From: Stratiolaelaps scimitus
Lineage: Eukaryota; Arthropoda; Arachnida; Mesostigmata; Laelapidae
Assembly: GCA_019614645.1 (NCBI GenBank)
Contig: JABWDB010000014.1
Coordinates: 5,864,501 to 5,928,500, forward strand
DNA length: 64,000 nucleotides
Reading direction: 5' to 3'
Shown: one piece after another, positions 25,816 through 36,469 of the stretch
Position numbering within the stretch: the stretch's first letter is position 1
Layout of the letters: the number at the start of each line of letters is the position of its first letter
The notes under the pieces: model-generated
What the model was told of the DNA's origin: nothing
What the model saw: the letters and a program-made list of their open reading frames with translations, nothing else
The model's database searches: none
Program-made: the position numbers and the translations under genes

Positions 25816-28800
25816 AGTGATGCTGATTATTATTATTAAGCACCAATCGAGAGCGAACGATCTATATATATATATATATTGTGTGTGGGCAAAAAGGGTC
25901 TCCGGATCAACTGACTCGATCGTCATCAGCTCAACATCGCTTCGAATACCACCAGCATCGGGCGTCGTATAAGCGGGCCAAAATTCTTGCTCAGACCTGG
26001 AGCTTTTATCTGTGCAGTCTCAGACGGAGCGCGCCGCGTTCGAGGTGGCTTTTGCGTGATGTTGCCACCAGGATGTCGATTGCGACCTTTGCTGCCCTAT
26101 TCCTCGTCATCATTTGATGGGAATTTCATAACACCAGCTTATATGTATCATAGAAATGACTTCGGTATATGCCTTCGAGCATGGAACTGACCGGCCAGCG
26201 AGGAGCCATAAACAGGAAATGATCTGAATAACGTACGCGATAATAAAACAAGTATACTACCATCACTAACAGACAACCATTATTCCACAAGTTTATATAT
26301 ATATATATATATATCCCTCTCTCTAATGGGGTATCATCCATTATACATATATATAAATATATATATATATATGATGACTGACTGACTGACCACGACAACG
26401 ACGATAATAACAACACTCGATGAGCAGCGAGTGTAATCAACTTCGGTATTTCAGCTAAATACAATAGTGACCCAGGGTAAACATCTGAGATCTGGTATTT
26501 CTTCGCCGCTCCCTTGCCCTGAATAATTAGCTACTATAATAGAATTCAAATCTTTGTCACTGTCATATGTTCTCGCGATGTAACTGTGTCATGTACTCTG
26601 GCGATTCGACGGGAACCGTTGACCGAGAGCGATTTCGATATTACCTGCAGGTGCTGCAGATAATTTCTAGATCATCTGTGGCTGGTATCGGCTAAGCTGT
26701 GGCCGTTGCTGAACATCTCGTAGCGAGAGAGGCCTTCGACGGCGAGCTCACAATGTGTGATTACGATATTATCCAAGACGAAAAAAAAACAGAAAAAAAT
26801 TGACACAGCGTAAAGTGGCTCTCAGGTGGCAGTGGTGATGGTGGTTCCTCGAGTGGGACACCCCAGCAGGGCAATGAATGACACTCGTGTGGTAGTCGAT
26901 CAGAACGGGACCACTCAACCCTGAGAGATCGATGCAATTTGGTAGTTTATCTTACATCGATAGGCTGTTAGTGATTGAGCACTGGCGATACACAAAGAGT
27001 GCGAATTTCTTCCTATGGAGTGAGTATAGTGCAATTTGTGCGACGTGCCCTTTTTTTTGTGCCGTGCTGAAATTCGCAATGTTGCTACGACACTTCATCG
27101 TGGTCTGATGCCATCCGACAAGAAAGTGTCTGATGTTATGCACATATCGCTCCATTTGCTGTGGTCGTCAAATAGCGACGACGCATGATGGTTGGGACGT
27201 CAACTCGCGCTAACGCAATCTTGACGCTGTAATAGCCTGAACCAGGGAGCGTCATGGTTGCTGCTTCCGATATTACACATTTTAGCCTGAGAGCAGCTGT
27301 CGAAGGGTGCGGGCTATATAATTAGCTTGCTTTGAAAACATGTGTCAGAGAACTGTCCTCGCACATTTGGTTACACATGCACATATACGAGAAAATGCAC
27401 ATGTATCGATTAAAGGAACATGTTGTGCCTTATTTAATATTAGTAAAGGGTAAAACAAATTGTTCTATATGTACCTTTGGGAACCCGATGCGAGCATAAT
27501 TAAATTTTAGCCTATATATATATATACAAGCCACTGATTATCAACTACCTACGAGTTGTCCAACATGTAAACTCGCTCAGAGTACTTTCTAACACGTTGA
27601 ACTTAAATATATAGCGGTATTAATGGTCACAGCGACAGAGCGCGCGAAAACACGGAGCGGTGCTTCTTTTTGATAAATACATATTAATTTCAGTATTTAA
27701 CAGGATCCCGCCTGAAACACGAAAACAATTGTATCTGTAGTCTGTTTCACCATTCAGTGCGGCTTGCTTGGATCAAATCAATTCAATCCGTATTGCATTC
27801 CAACAAATTGTTCGCTAACAATCTCACTGTTACAGTGCCACTGTCCCCACGGCGGCAGCAAGGTTGGCCTGTCGGTCCCCTCAATTGTGGCTGATGATAG
27901 TTACAATGAACCTGACGACATTGTGGCATTACCAAACTGATAAACACCAGCCACCACTTTCGCCTTTTAGCTTTTTTTTGTCCCTGATTCGAGCGTCACG
28001 TCCGACTTCGTCAAAACCGTCCTAGACAAATAATCAACGCAATGATCACAGCCGTTATCTGGCTGATACGAAGCTAAACAACTCATTTATGTTTTAGCAG
28101 AGAATTTTATTTTATTTTATTATTACTTTTTTTTTCGAGCTGACATTCAGCTGTTCCCCTGTCTGACAGGCCTCAGCTCTTAACCTTTTAGGTATTACTA
28201 TGAGGACCTGTCGGGGCCACCTTTGCTTATTCTCTGCCTTACTCGTACCTGGCAAGAATCTTCAGATAAAGAAAGATGATAAAGAACTCCAAAGATGATG
28301 AAAAACTCCAGAGAATTTTATTAATTTGATTTATTGTAATTATTATTATTATTATTATATCAAAAATATGATGATTCATTTGAGTTCGTTCCATCTGATA
28401 CGCAGCAATACAACATACATAGGTGGTTGATTGTTAAGAATGCGGAAATTTATATCAAGCTATATCGGAGCCTAAATAGAATTTCCGGGCTGATTCACGG
28501 CCGAACTTTCAACGTTCATGGTGGTGCTTTCGGCATTGCTTCATAAGACGGACAACCCCTTTAAATGCTACTCCGATTGCAAGGCGCACACGAAGCCACC
28601 ACCAGGCCACCGGACTTGACGATCTATATAGGAGCCTAGGCATTCTGTTGTCGATTCACTGTTCGACAGTTTCGACAGCGTAGTTAAAGACACATATTGA
28701 GACATTTGGGAGGCTTCAGTCTAGGCTCGGATCCGGAGGGTCAACAAACAATGTGGTGTTGTACCAGAGTGTGGTTTTTCGTTTTTCTCTAGAGACGAAA

Positions 28801-28987
28801 TTACATCACGGTACTGACATGAGACTGCCCAATAGACCCCCAACGAAACGGTGAGCTTGACAACCTCGTAGACGTTCCCCTGGATAATTCACCTGCGTAG
28901 TGACCTGACAGTCTGACAGTTCTAAGGCGGCGGCGGCGGCGGCCAGAACTGAGCTGATAAACTACCTGTACTCTTGGTGATTAGCAC

Positions 28988-29021
<34 letters not shown>

Positions 29022-32000
29022 AGTGGCATTTAAATTTGAATCAGAAACAACATCCTTATCTAACAATGTTATATACAATAATTCGCCACACTTACCAACT
29101 ATCCTTTCCCTCAGCTGCAATTTGTATTATTTAACCAAATGCAAATGTTGTATCAGCCCATTTCGGTTAATAGACGACAATTTAAACTGAATCAGCACAA
29201 CGGAATACTCGATAGGGCTTCAGCGACGTCCCTGTGTAATTACTATAATTGTTCGTTTTCAATTAACCCAATCAAAGCACTCAGCTCGTTTAGTTCCATA
29301 TAAAGAGGTCGCCAGACCAGAAAGAGAGGCTTTGCGTGTTTAATAGTAACACCTCCCAGTAGCTCAGGTTCGTTGAGTGGAAGCAAATATCGAAAGGCGC
29401 AATTCTTAGAATAATCCCTAGCTAAACAATATGTAACAAACAATTCACGTAAGTAAAAACCCACAACTATTCTACCATGCCCTCATTGAAGCAGCGATCG
29501 TGTTGTCTCAACAACCTTAATAACCTTGATTGTAGAGTATTTCGTTCGAGGGCCTATCTGGGGTTGTTTCTCTTCTAAGGGGACTCGTGTTTGGTACCGT
29601 TGTGTAGCCACGAATGGGGGCTATGCAGCAAGGGGCGCCCGGTCAAAATGGCGGCCGGGTGAATATCAGGATCTATGTAAGGGTTTGCTTTTTTCTTGCA
29701 TTTCTCGACACGTCTCGACGAGCCGCATTGATTTGCAACTGTTGTACATTTTGCCAAAGCTCGATATTATTCTACCATATTTTGCGTGTCTGTTTTGAAA
29801 ATTTCTTAAAATTGGCGTTCTATGCAAGAGGTGTATTTTTACGTTTAATCGGTGTATTTCGACGAGTTGAACAGCTTCGCAAATGTGTTCCTATATATGA
29901 AGCTAATAGTTATTGAAATGTTTGATATATTTTGATATTTTTTGTTTGATATATATATATATATATATATATTGTCAATTCACGCTTCCAGAGGCCGAAG
30001 GCTTGTATTTTATTACTTTTCGCCTGATTAGAATGCTCTCTCTTTGTTTAAATAAAAAAAATAATTGGTAGGTTAATGCCATTGTGTTAATGATGTGTTA
30101 ATATTTTTTTATTTGGAAAAAAAAAACAAAAATCTACCACTAACAATTTCACTGTTTTCATCATTTCCCAACCAGTTTCCTTTGACTTTCTCGTATCAAT
30201 GTCAATTAGAGAATTATACTTCGCGACGAGGGGCATCTTTTGGTTAGTGACATTTATTATAGCCGATAGTTTTTGATGTTGTGAACAGGCAAGCAATAGG
30301 TGCTCCTATACTTAAAGTTGATCGTTCTCGACATAAGGTCAACTGGTTGGTCGGGCCTCGAAAGCGCATACGCTTTCAAGGCCCGACCAACCAGTTTTTC
30401 ACTCAGCCCCCGACTGATTCAAAGAGTTCGGTTATACCTAGTTGGCTTAATTCTTGGTGGATTTCTCGATCCTGGCGGATGCGATGTCCGTAGCGTGGTG
30501 AACTATTTGGAGGCCCCGATTTTTTTTATTATTTTGACAAAACGACAACTTATCATTAATGTTTCCATTGTTTTTGTTATTTTCGACCTTTTTCCTTGAT
30601 TTTCTATTATTAATGCCTCTTGGAGAACTGTTGGTCTTGACGGACGGCATCTTTTGGTGGGTGAACGTTCTATCGTTTGGTTAGGGTCTTCTTTTTAATT
30701 AAACTATTAATTGAATTAAACTTCATGTAACAGTTATCCTTTATACGAAGCATGACCAGGCTGTTATTTGTGCTATGCGAATGGCTCTCGACATTCGGAA
30801 CAAAATCGCAATAGATATTTCCATCCCTGAAACCAATTGTTTTCTTGGTGTATTTCACGACCGTGCCGCCGAGCGCTATATGCGTAACGTACCGAACTAC
30901 TTAGAAGCCCTGTTTTTGTATTTGGTTATAACAAAAACATGTTATTACATGTTGTTACATGTTATTACATGTTATTACATGTTACATGTTATTAACTTTT
31001 TCGCTGTGTTGTCACTTTTCCTTGATTTACACTTGTCAATGTCAATTGGGGAATTGTTAGCTTCGATAAGTGCCATCTGGTATGGCGCAGTCTTAGAGGT
31101 TATGGTTTTCTTGTAATTCCGAACAGAATCACAACAGGTATTTCTATACCTGAAATCGATCGTTTTGATATGACAGTTTTCGAGATAATGACCCAGTGAT
31201 GACCCAACCGACGTGTCAGAAATCACTGCATCTCGAAATCCTCCAAATCAACATATCGCTGACGGGATAGCCTTATATAATATCTAAGATAGCCACCTAT
31301 TGAACGCTGCCACTAAAATTTAAATACATCGAAAGGCTGAATAGAGTCACGGCGTCGGCCAGAGTGGCCGAAGGCCACTGCCGGCATAAACACAATTGAC
31401 GTCTCAGAAATCAGCGAATCTCGAAATTTTCGCACGAATCCTCCAAATACACATTTTCGCGAGCGGGACCAGAGTTGGGCTTACAACAACGGGCGGCGGC
31501 CAGCCCTAGCCACTCCATTTACGCGAACTCAACAAGTGCCAAAGACAGCACCGGTGTAACAGTGCGCAACACGATCCGTATTTGGTTGGTTACTGTATCG
31601 TCGACCATTGGAACAACGCGTCTCTTTTACGTTACTATGATGAATGGTGTGGCACTTTTAGTCTACGGCGGTGCTGTTGTCGGCCTCGATTCCGTTACAT
31701 TGGCCACGGTGAGGCCCTGATTTGAATCGGCGACTCTGGAAATACGCCGTCAGGTGGGCAAGAGACTGCTGCAATCATTTTTAGACGATCCTCGTCTCGA
31801 GCACGTGTCGTCTGCGTAATAATGTGAACACAGCATTGGTTTGGCGTTATCATTGGCTTCCGCACAACGACGCGAACCTCACAAAGCAGAGAGGTGTAGA
31901 TGAGTGATTTTGCATTGCAACGATACTCAATGCAACCAGTGGTGAATCATACCGTACATCTGTACGTGTGTGACCATTTAGTCACACAATGAAACCCGCA

Positions 32001-33018
32001 AAGCGCTTGTTGACACTATCTGACGATCGTTGCATTTATGAAAGCCACGTTAGTTTCGAGGTACAGTGTACAATCATCGGTTGGACCACACCACCTGAAT
32101 GTGGGTGATCGGAAATTTCCACAATACGGGGCAGCAATCTACATTTGACGGATTTTGACAAGCAAAGTTGTCATCGACGATTTCTTTCGGCAATTTCGCA
32201 CCTGAGGACGTTTTTACGACCGCGAAATGCGCTGTTTTCACCTTCGTCGCCACATGAAATTTCCCTCACGTTTTGCAAAGCGGACTCAGTCGGACTCATA
32301 TCGCATATAGATCAGTGGTTTTATCTCTGCGTCAGTCACTGTTAGTAGCGACATCATCATGACGGGACGATTGCAACCGCAGTGTCAACCACCGATAACA
32401 GTACCTGGCCTCCTGGTAGTGTAGCAATGCAGCAGTGCAGTGGACGTTGCATGTCAGCTGTGAGTCAGCCTGGAATATTTATTTTACTGGTATAGCAATA
32501 TCATCCCTCACGATTAATCTCTATGCGCGTTCGCCGCCAACAATCAGATGTTTCTTTATAGTTCAACACATTGGCCACGATTTCTCCTACCGCGTAATTC
32601 GTGCTGTTTCGACAACGGTGACGTTGATCATATAGATGGCCTGAGGATATCTCCCCAATTATACGAATTCTACAAGAGGCAAAAAGGCACTCGCATACTT
32701 TATGAAAACAGTGTTATTTGCTGCTGCAGTTTTAATGCAACCGGCCACAAGAACAAACAGTCTGGTTCATGTTCAGATTACGCCAGAGAAAAGCCCGAGG
32801 CCGCGGGTTCGAGTTCCGCGAAACGGCATCATCCCTTAGTGACGGCGAACTTGAGAGATTACACTGATTATTATAGAAGAATCATTCAATCTAGCCAGTA
32901 GAGCTGCGATATACGACATGTGTGTACCCCACCCGGATCAGCTTACCGGTTTAACCTTTAGTGAGCTCTCGAGCCTAGTGATGCTGATTATTATTATTAA
33001 GCACCAATCGAAAGCGAA

Positions 33019-33067
<49 letters not shown>

Positions 33068-34086
33068 CGTGTGAGAGTGAAGCAAGCGTAAATATATGTA
33101 TATATAAGACGCTTGAACACAAGAGCTCTCCTATCATCTGAGTCAGATTTTCTTCAAGCGGGTTGGCTTGCTCACGCCCGCACGTCTACCGCATGAATGC
33201 CGAGCGAATTTGTGACGTCTGATGTTTGATTTGTTTAGCTCACCTTATTTGTATAAGAAATTCGCCGTCACTAATTCCCGTACCAATTTGGCAGGTTAAA
33301 TCTGTGTCTAGTGTCACTGTCGGTGATCCACTTGACTACTGTTTCTATTTTCATATCTATTAATTTAATTATTTCAAATGTATTTGTGTAACATGTCAAA
33401 AAACGATCCCTTTCTATCTGCTTATCAATACGTGCTAAAACATAACATATCACCGTCGGCTTGTCTCACAAAATAATGCCACATAAGTGTTACAATATAA
33501 TGATATAAATGTCGACTAGAACGTTCCATAAACAAACGGCGAACGATCCATTTTCGGATTGATGATCCATTGCCAAGAAGTTCTCGTCGCGGTCGGCGCT
33601 GTCCACTATTGCACAATTGCACGAGGTACAATTCCGTGCTCAAGAAACAGTGTACGAGTATTCGAAACGTCAGGGCAGACCTAGACCAGCTGCAAGAGTT
33701 TCAGATCGAAGAACGTTCTCTTGGGCCGTTACACAATGCTATTTCAACATTAAAAAGGAACACTATATTGAAGGTGGCATTTGACAGCGCTGGTCGTCGT
33801 CTCCCATTCAAAGGTGGTAACTCAGAAGGTTTTTGTACTGTTTCAGTCAGGCAAATAGTTCTGCATGTTTCGCCATGTGTTTTATGGATACGCTTCTCTG
33901 AAACGACGCCGGCAGGACAATGAAGCGCCAATTCTCACCATACGGTGTGGCCTATTGTCATGGCAAGAGGAATGACAACTGACTATAGGGTGACCAGACA
34001 AAATCAGCGACATGAACCTATCCATGTGTATTATATATATATATAGCTATGGGTTGTGTGAAATTAGAATGTTTAGATATATATAT

Positions 34087-34120
<34 letters not shown>

Positions 34121-36469
34121 TCGTTTACGCAAACAAACCTGCTAATACAAACAGGTCTCGTTCATGCGGAGCTGAAACGAATTACTCTTGTCCTATTACA
34201 ACTAAGGCTGCTTCCCTGTTGATTTTTGACAAAGTTATCGTTTCTGTGCACAGCAGAAACTCCTAATATATTTGTCGATAAATCGCAACGTAGAATTGTT
34301 TTCCCTTTCGGTGACAGTGTAATAAGAACGGGTAAAGCCTAGACAGCGGCAATGATGTGATTCAATTCGATGAGTCGATAGCAAATGACTGCAGAAGTTG
34401 ACACTCCAATGGCAGAGACATGTCATAGAACATTCGCGATGGGTTGGCTACATTACACCCGTGCGATGGCTCATCGAACGAGTACATATCAGAGTTACAA
34501 CCAATATAAACGCGTAGCCTTTTTGTTAAAATAAACAAATCAACGGAAACACACACACACACACATATATACACTTTTACCCTGTGTCTGATGAGTCATC
34601 CACAATGAAATGACTAGCTGCTTGAATGCACTGCTCGCGGTGTACCTCGCTGTCAGTGACTCTCGATTGTTGAATCGCATTTTAAGGCGATCACAAGGAC
34701 ATACCTGAGCGGCATGCGCCAGCAACTACCTAATGATAAGAATAATAATAATATTGTAAATTCGTGACATATTAGTCAGACAACCTGTGCATGGACAGGT
34801 ATGGCATAAACGCAAATAGTCTACGTTTCCGATGATATTCTATTCGGCTGGAGGGCGAGGAACGGAACTGCGAGAGTTGCTCAATTGTGATATACATTTT
34901 GGCGGTGTCAGACGATACGTTAGGAAACTAATCGGTTGAATGTGTGCTATAAGATTTGTATGCATAATATAACATAACACTGTACGATTACATGCTGTAC
35001 CGGCTCTGTTCGGCTGTGTTTTGCTGTTCAGTCCCGACAGCGCGCCGCCCGTGCGGATCTCAGCTCCAAAGCGAATTTACCTCGAGCTATCGTGTATACG
35101 AGCGAGTGAGCTTCACCGAGTTCGGCTACTGGCTGACGGCAAAACCACGCGTCATTCCCTTGAACATTCGTACGAACCCAATCGGACAGATTCACGCATC
35201 AGATCGCGACAGTAAGCGCTAGCTAGCGGAGCACTGCTCAATGACACCAAGTCGAATTGTTTATTGTGTCCAACGACAATCATCGCCACGAGTCGGCTGC
35301 GGGATGGTAGCCACCTTGTAAGTCTGCGGCCGCGTGTATAAGTGTTGAGCCTGTTGAGGGCTGTCATGAAATGGAGGGCATATATGATAGATGCAACGCT
35401 CAACTGGCGCCGCGTCAGCGGTACAATTTGTCGATGTTACGGGTCGACAAAACGTGCAACGAATATCGACAACGCTGCCACAAGCGGGCATGGGGCAATT
35501 TGTCATCGAATATAAACACACACAACAAATAACAGCTAAACAACAAACGAGCGGACTAACAATCGCCCCGGAGGCCCGACAAAGGTGAACTGTCGAGGCG
35601 CACATCGGAGTCATTCATGTACCCTTTCGACGTTCGAGACAATCCTCTCTACAAAGCTTAAGCGGCTTCATGATGGCAGGCGCAATTCCGTGAGGTCACC
35701 GAATTTAGCGCCACCATGGCCTAGCTTTTGGTGCCACCATATTGGTGGTGATCTCGTGCACAGATCTCGCCGAACCGCAGCCAGCTGGACTACGCGGTAG
35801 ATAATTGCAAGGCTCCCTGGACATAGGCAAGCGCTCATGCATGCAGCCATGTAACCTGTCAAAGCTGTCCATGACTGTCTGTCTAGCCTTGCGCGGCGGT
35901 CAGCGACACGCTCTCGGAAAGCAACGCCTGCTAACGACCACACCTTCGCCCACTTTCATATGGGAGAAATTATTACTATCCAACCTTGAACTGGACAAGC
36001 AACCTAAACTGCTCGTCCTGCCGACCAGCAGTATTTGAACACGTATTTACGCATAACTCATCGGTTTTTCGCTTCGTTTCCAGGAGTAGATATAGACACA
36101 TCCTGTCGAATCACGATTGCATAATATCGCATAGATGATCATTTTCGCCCCCACTAAACATAGCCATCGAGTAGATTCTACCCCAACGAATCCTCGGATG
36201 GGTCACTTCTAGCACAGTGTTCTCACAATGCTGCTTTGAACACGAAGGCAGGCTCCCGGCTGTTGCGCCCGGTGCAAGTGTGTTTGTGAGACAACCAGTC
36301 GTGTTTCTCTCATCGAACCACCTTCGTAGAGCAAACTAGACTAGGACACCACTACACGCCTTCGTAACACGGCCGGCACCTCGCACAGACCGCATCGATT
36401 GCAATCGAACACCAACGTCGCGGATAAAGAAGAAGCTACTCACGAGAGCTTTCTTCCGCCGATATCCAT
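18501..36469 (-). CDS. Csp: Cysteine-string protein (DNAJC5 orthologue)
   Basis: Minus-strand exons: 36469-36444, 25079-24998, 23763-23578, 21903-21748, 18686-18501, giving 211 residues (253 with the optional exon 20168-20043). It is a palmitoylated J-domain co-chaperone of Hsc70 on synaptic vesicles. Residues 1-9 (MDIGGRKLS) resemble the family's phosphorylatable N-terminus. The J domain covers about 12-80, with HPD at 42-44. The linker [17 protein letters not shown] is typical. The cysteine string has 13 Cys between residues 112 and 136. The C-terminus ([18 protein letters not shown], ending QPNYMGN) resembles the fly protein. All introns are GT-AG and phases agree. The first coding exon is only 26 nt and lies beyond an 11.4 kb intron. 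The gene is divergent from RpS19. I saw no clear poly(A) signal close to the stop. Confidence 0.93.
18851..18930 (+). repeat. Dispersed TA-associated repeat, partial copy
   Basis: 'gtgtgcgtgtgagagtgaag' followed by TA tracts and 'ataagacgc' matches 33056-33115. It is a fragment of a family with copies at 25812-25880 and 32977-33120. Confidence 0.55.
20043..20168 (-). CDS. Csp: Probable Csp cassette exon with GC donor
   Basis: Between the cysteine-string exon and the last exon, a pyrimidine-containing acceptor ending TGTAG (AG at 20170-20169) opens a 126-nt, phase-0 stretch of 42 codons rich in acidic and polar residues ([16 protein letters not shown], then [19 protein letters not shown]). 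It is followed by GCAAGA, a good match to the rare GC-type donor. Both neighbouring Csp exons also meet at phase 0, so inclusion keeps the frame and brings the protein to 253 residues, close to the ~249 I recall for fly Csp. If the donor is not used, the frame stops 9 codons on, giving an alternative C-terminus. This is prediction only. Confidence 0.5.
21067..21133. repeat. 29-bp inverted repeat with 9-nt loop inside (TA)n
   Basis: Arms 21067-21095 and 21105-21133 are complementary at 28 of 29 positions (one A/C difference) around a 9-base loop. (TA)n tracts flank both sides (21037-21054 and 21132-21152) and would extend the stem. It lies in the Csp intron. Either strand would fold into a pre-miRNA-sized hairpin, though the near-perfect pairing also fits a young palindrome. 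Confidence 0.9.
21581..21616. repeat. (TA)n microsatellite
   Basis: About 18 uninterrupted TA dinucleotides just downstream (in Csp orientation) of the cysteine-string exon. Confidence 0.95.
21649..21747 (-). CDS. Csp: Possible Csp read-through alternative C-terminus
   Basis: If the donor at 21747-21746 is skipped, the cysteine-string exon continues in frame for 32 codons (starting [10 protein letters not shown] and ending TPVNQAFNN) to a stop at 21651-21649. The residues look protein-like, but no poly(A) hexamer is obvious just downstream on the minus strand, so this may be chance. Confidence 0.25.
   Translation of the reverse strand: MSFVQKLPSSPFPTLSTERHDPYTPVNQAFNN
25812..25880 (+). repeat. 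Dispersed repeat running into (TA)n, copy A
   Basis: 'gatgctgattattattatta' plus 'agcaccaatcgagagcgaac' is followed by (TA)n. It is nearly identical to 32982-33050, about 7.2 kb away in the same intron and same orientation. Confidence 0.8.
28127..28160 (-). mobile_element. Retroposon 3' end with poly(A) on the minus strand
   Basis: A T-run followed by 'cgagctgacattcagctgtt' matches 54467-54507 except for two bases. Read on the minus strand it is a short 3' end with a poly(A) tail. No target-site duplication could be defined here. Confidence 0.6.
28478..28567 (-). mobile_element. SINE-like copy 2
   Basis: The minus strand reads 'tttaaaggggttgtccgtct', 'tatgaagcaatgccgaaagc', then 'gaacgttgaa' and 'cagcccggaaattc'. 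It aligns with the bodies at 40562-40652 and 41280-41371. No B box is obvious upstream, so the head is decayed or absent. Confidence 0.75.
28990..29020. repeat. (CT)n microsatellite
   Basis: About 15 uninterrupted CT dinucleotides. It is preceded by a GGC-repeat hairpin-like segment near 28920-28950. Confidence 0.95.
30341..30396. repeat. 26-bp inverted repeat with 4-nt loop
   Basis: Arms 30341-30366 and 30371-30396 are complementary except for one position, which would be a G-U wobble in one strand's RNA, around the loop CATA. It sits inside the first unit of the degenerate array, and the other units lack it. Confidence 0.93.
30939..30997. repeat. 10-bp tandem repeat (GTTATTACAT)n
   Basis: About five copies, with one GTTGTTACAT variant and a shortened last unit. 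Confidence 0.9.
31211..31470. repeat. Direct duplication of a ~60-bp block
   Basis: 'gtcagaaatcactgcatctc' with 'gaaatcctccaaatcaac' near 31211-31270 recurs as 'ctcagaaatcagcgaatctc' with 'gaatcctccaaatacac' near 31399-31460, about 190 bp apart. It is probably an extension of the adjacent array or two fragments of one element. Confidence 0.6.
32977..33120 (+). repeat. Dispersed repeat running into (TA)n, copy B
   Basis: This is the longest copy: the shared 46-base block differs from copy A by one base, then (TA)15, (TG)n, 'cgtgtgagagtgaagcaagc', TA-rich sequence and 'ataagacgcttgaacac'. The last part matches 18851-18930. It is probably a non-autonomous element with an internal TA tract. Confidence 0.75.
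34990..36040. other. GC-richer block with several open frames, unassigned
   Basis: Inside Csp intron 1, GC content rises and open frames of 60-117 codons occur on both strands. The plus strand holds a cysteine-containing frame from about 35311 to 35522 (with [15 protein letters not shown] and [15 protein letters not shown]) and another ending ...[10 protein letters not shown] before the stop at 36036. None has a convincing set of splice sites or a family I recognise, so no gene is called. Decayed exons, a nested gene or Csp 5' regulatory sequence are all possible. Confidence 0.4.

Larger units (their letters stand above)
29800..31200. repeat. Degenerate tandem array, about three units
   Basis: Related landmarks recur in the same order. 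One is 'gagaattatacttc…ggcatcttttggt' near 30211, 30622 and 31049. A second is 'gaacaggcaagcaataggtg…' near 30281, 30796 and 31118. A third is 'cttggtggatttctcgatcc…' near 30452 and 30844, with a weaker one near 29848. Spacing is about 410-430 bp for the first landmark. The copies are strongly diverged and carry private insertions, including the hairpin at 30341-30396. Confidence 0.6.
25080..36443 (-). other. Csp intron 1 (11.4 kb)
   Basis: The intron runs from the GTGAGT donor after the 26-nt first coding exon to the TTTCAG acceptor at 25080. It holds many (TA)n tracts, copies of three dispersed repeat families, a degenerate tandem array at 29.8-31.2 kb, a 26-bp-armed hairpin at 30341-30396 and a more GC-rich block at 34990-36040. 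I saw no convincing nested gene. Confidence 0.8.

Noticed and set aside
32780..32825. tRNA T-arm-like 'gcgggttcgagttccgc'
   Set aside because: It is an isolated T-arm-like stem with no other tRNA arms or repeat-family match.
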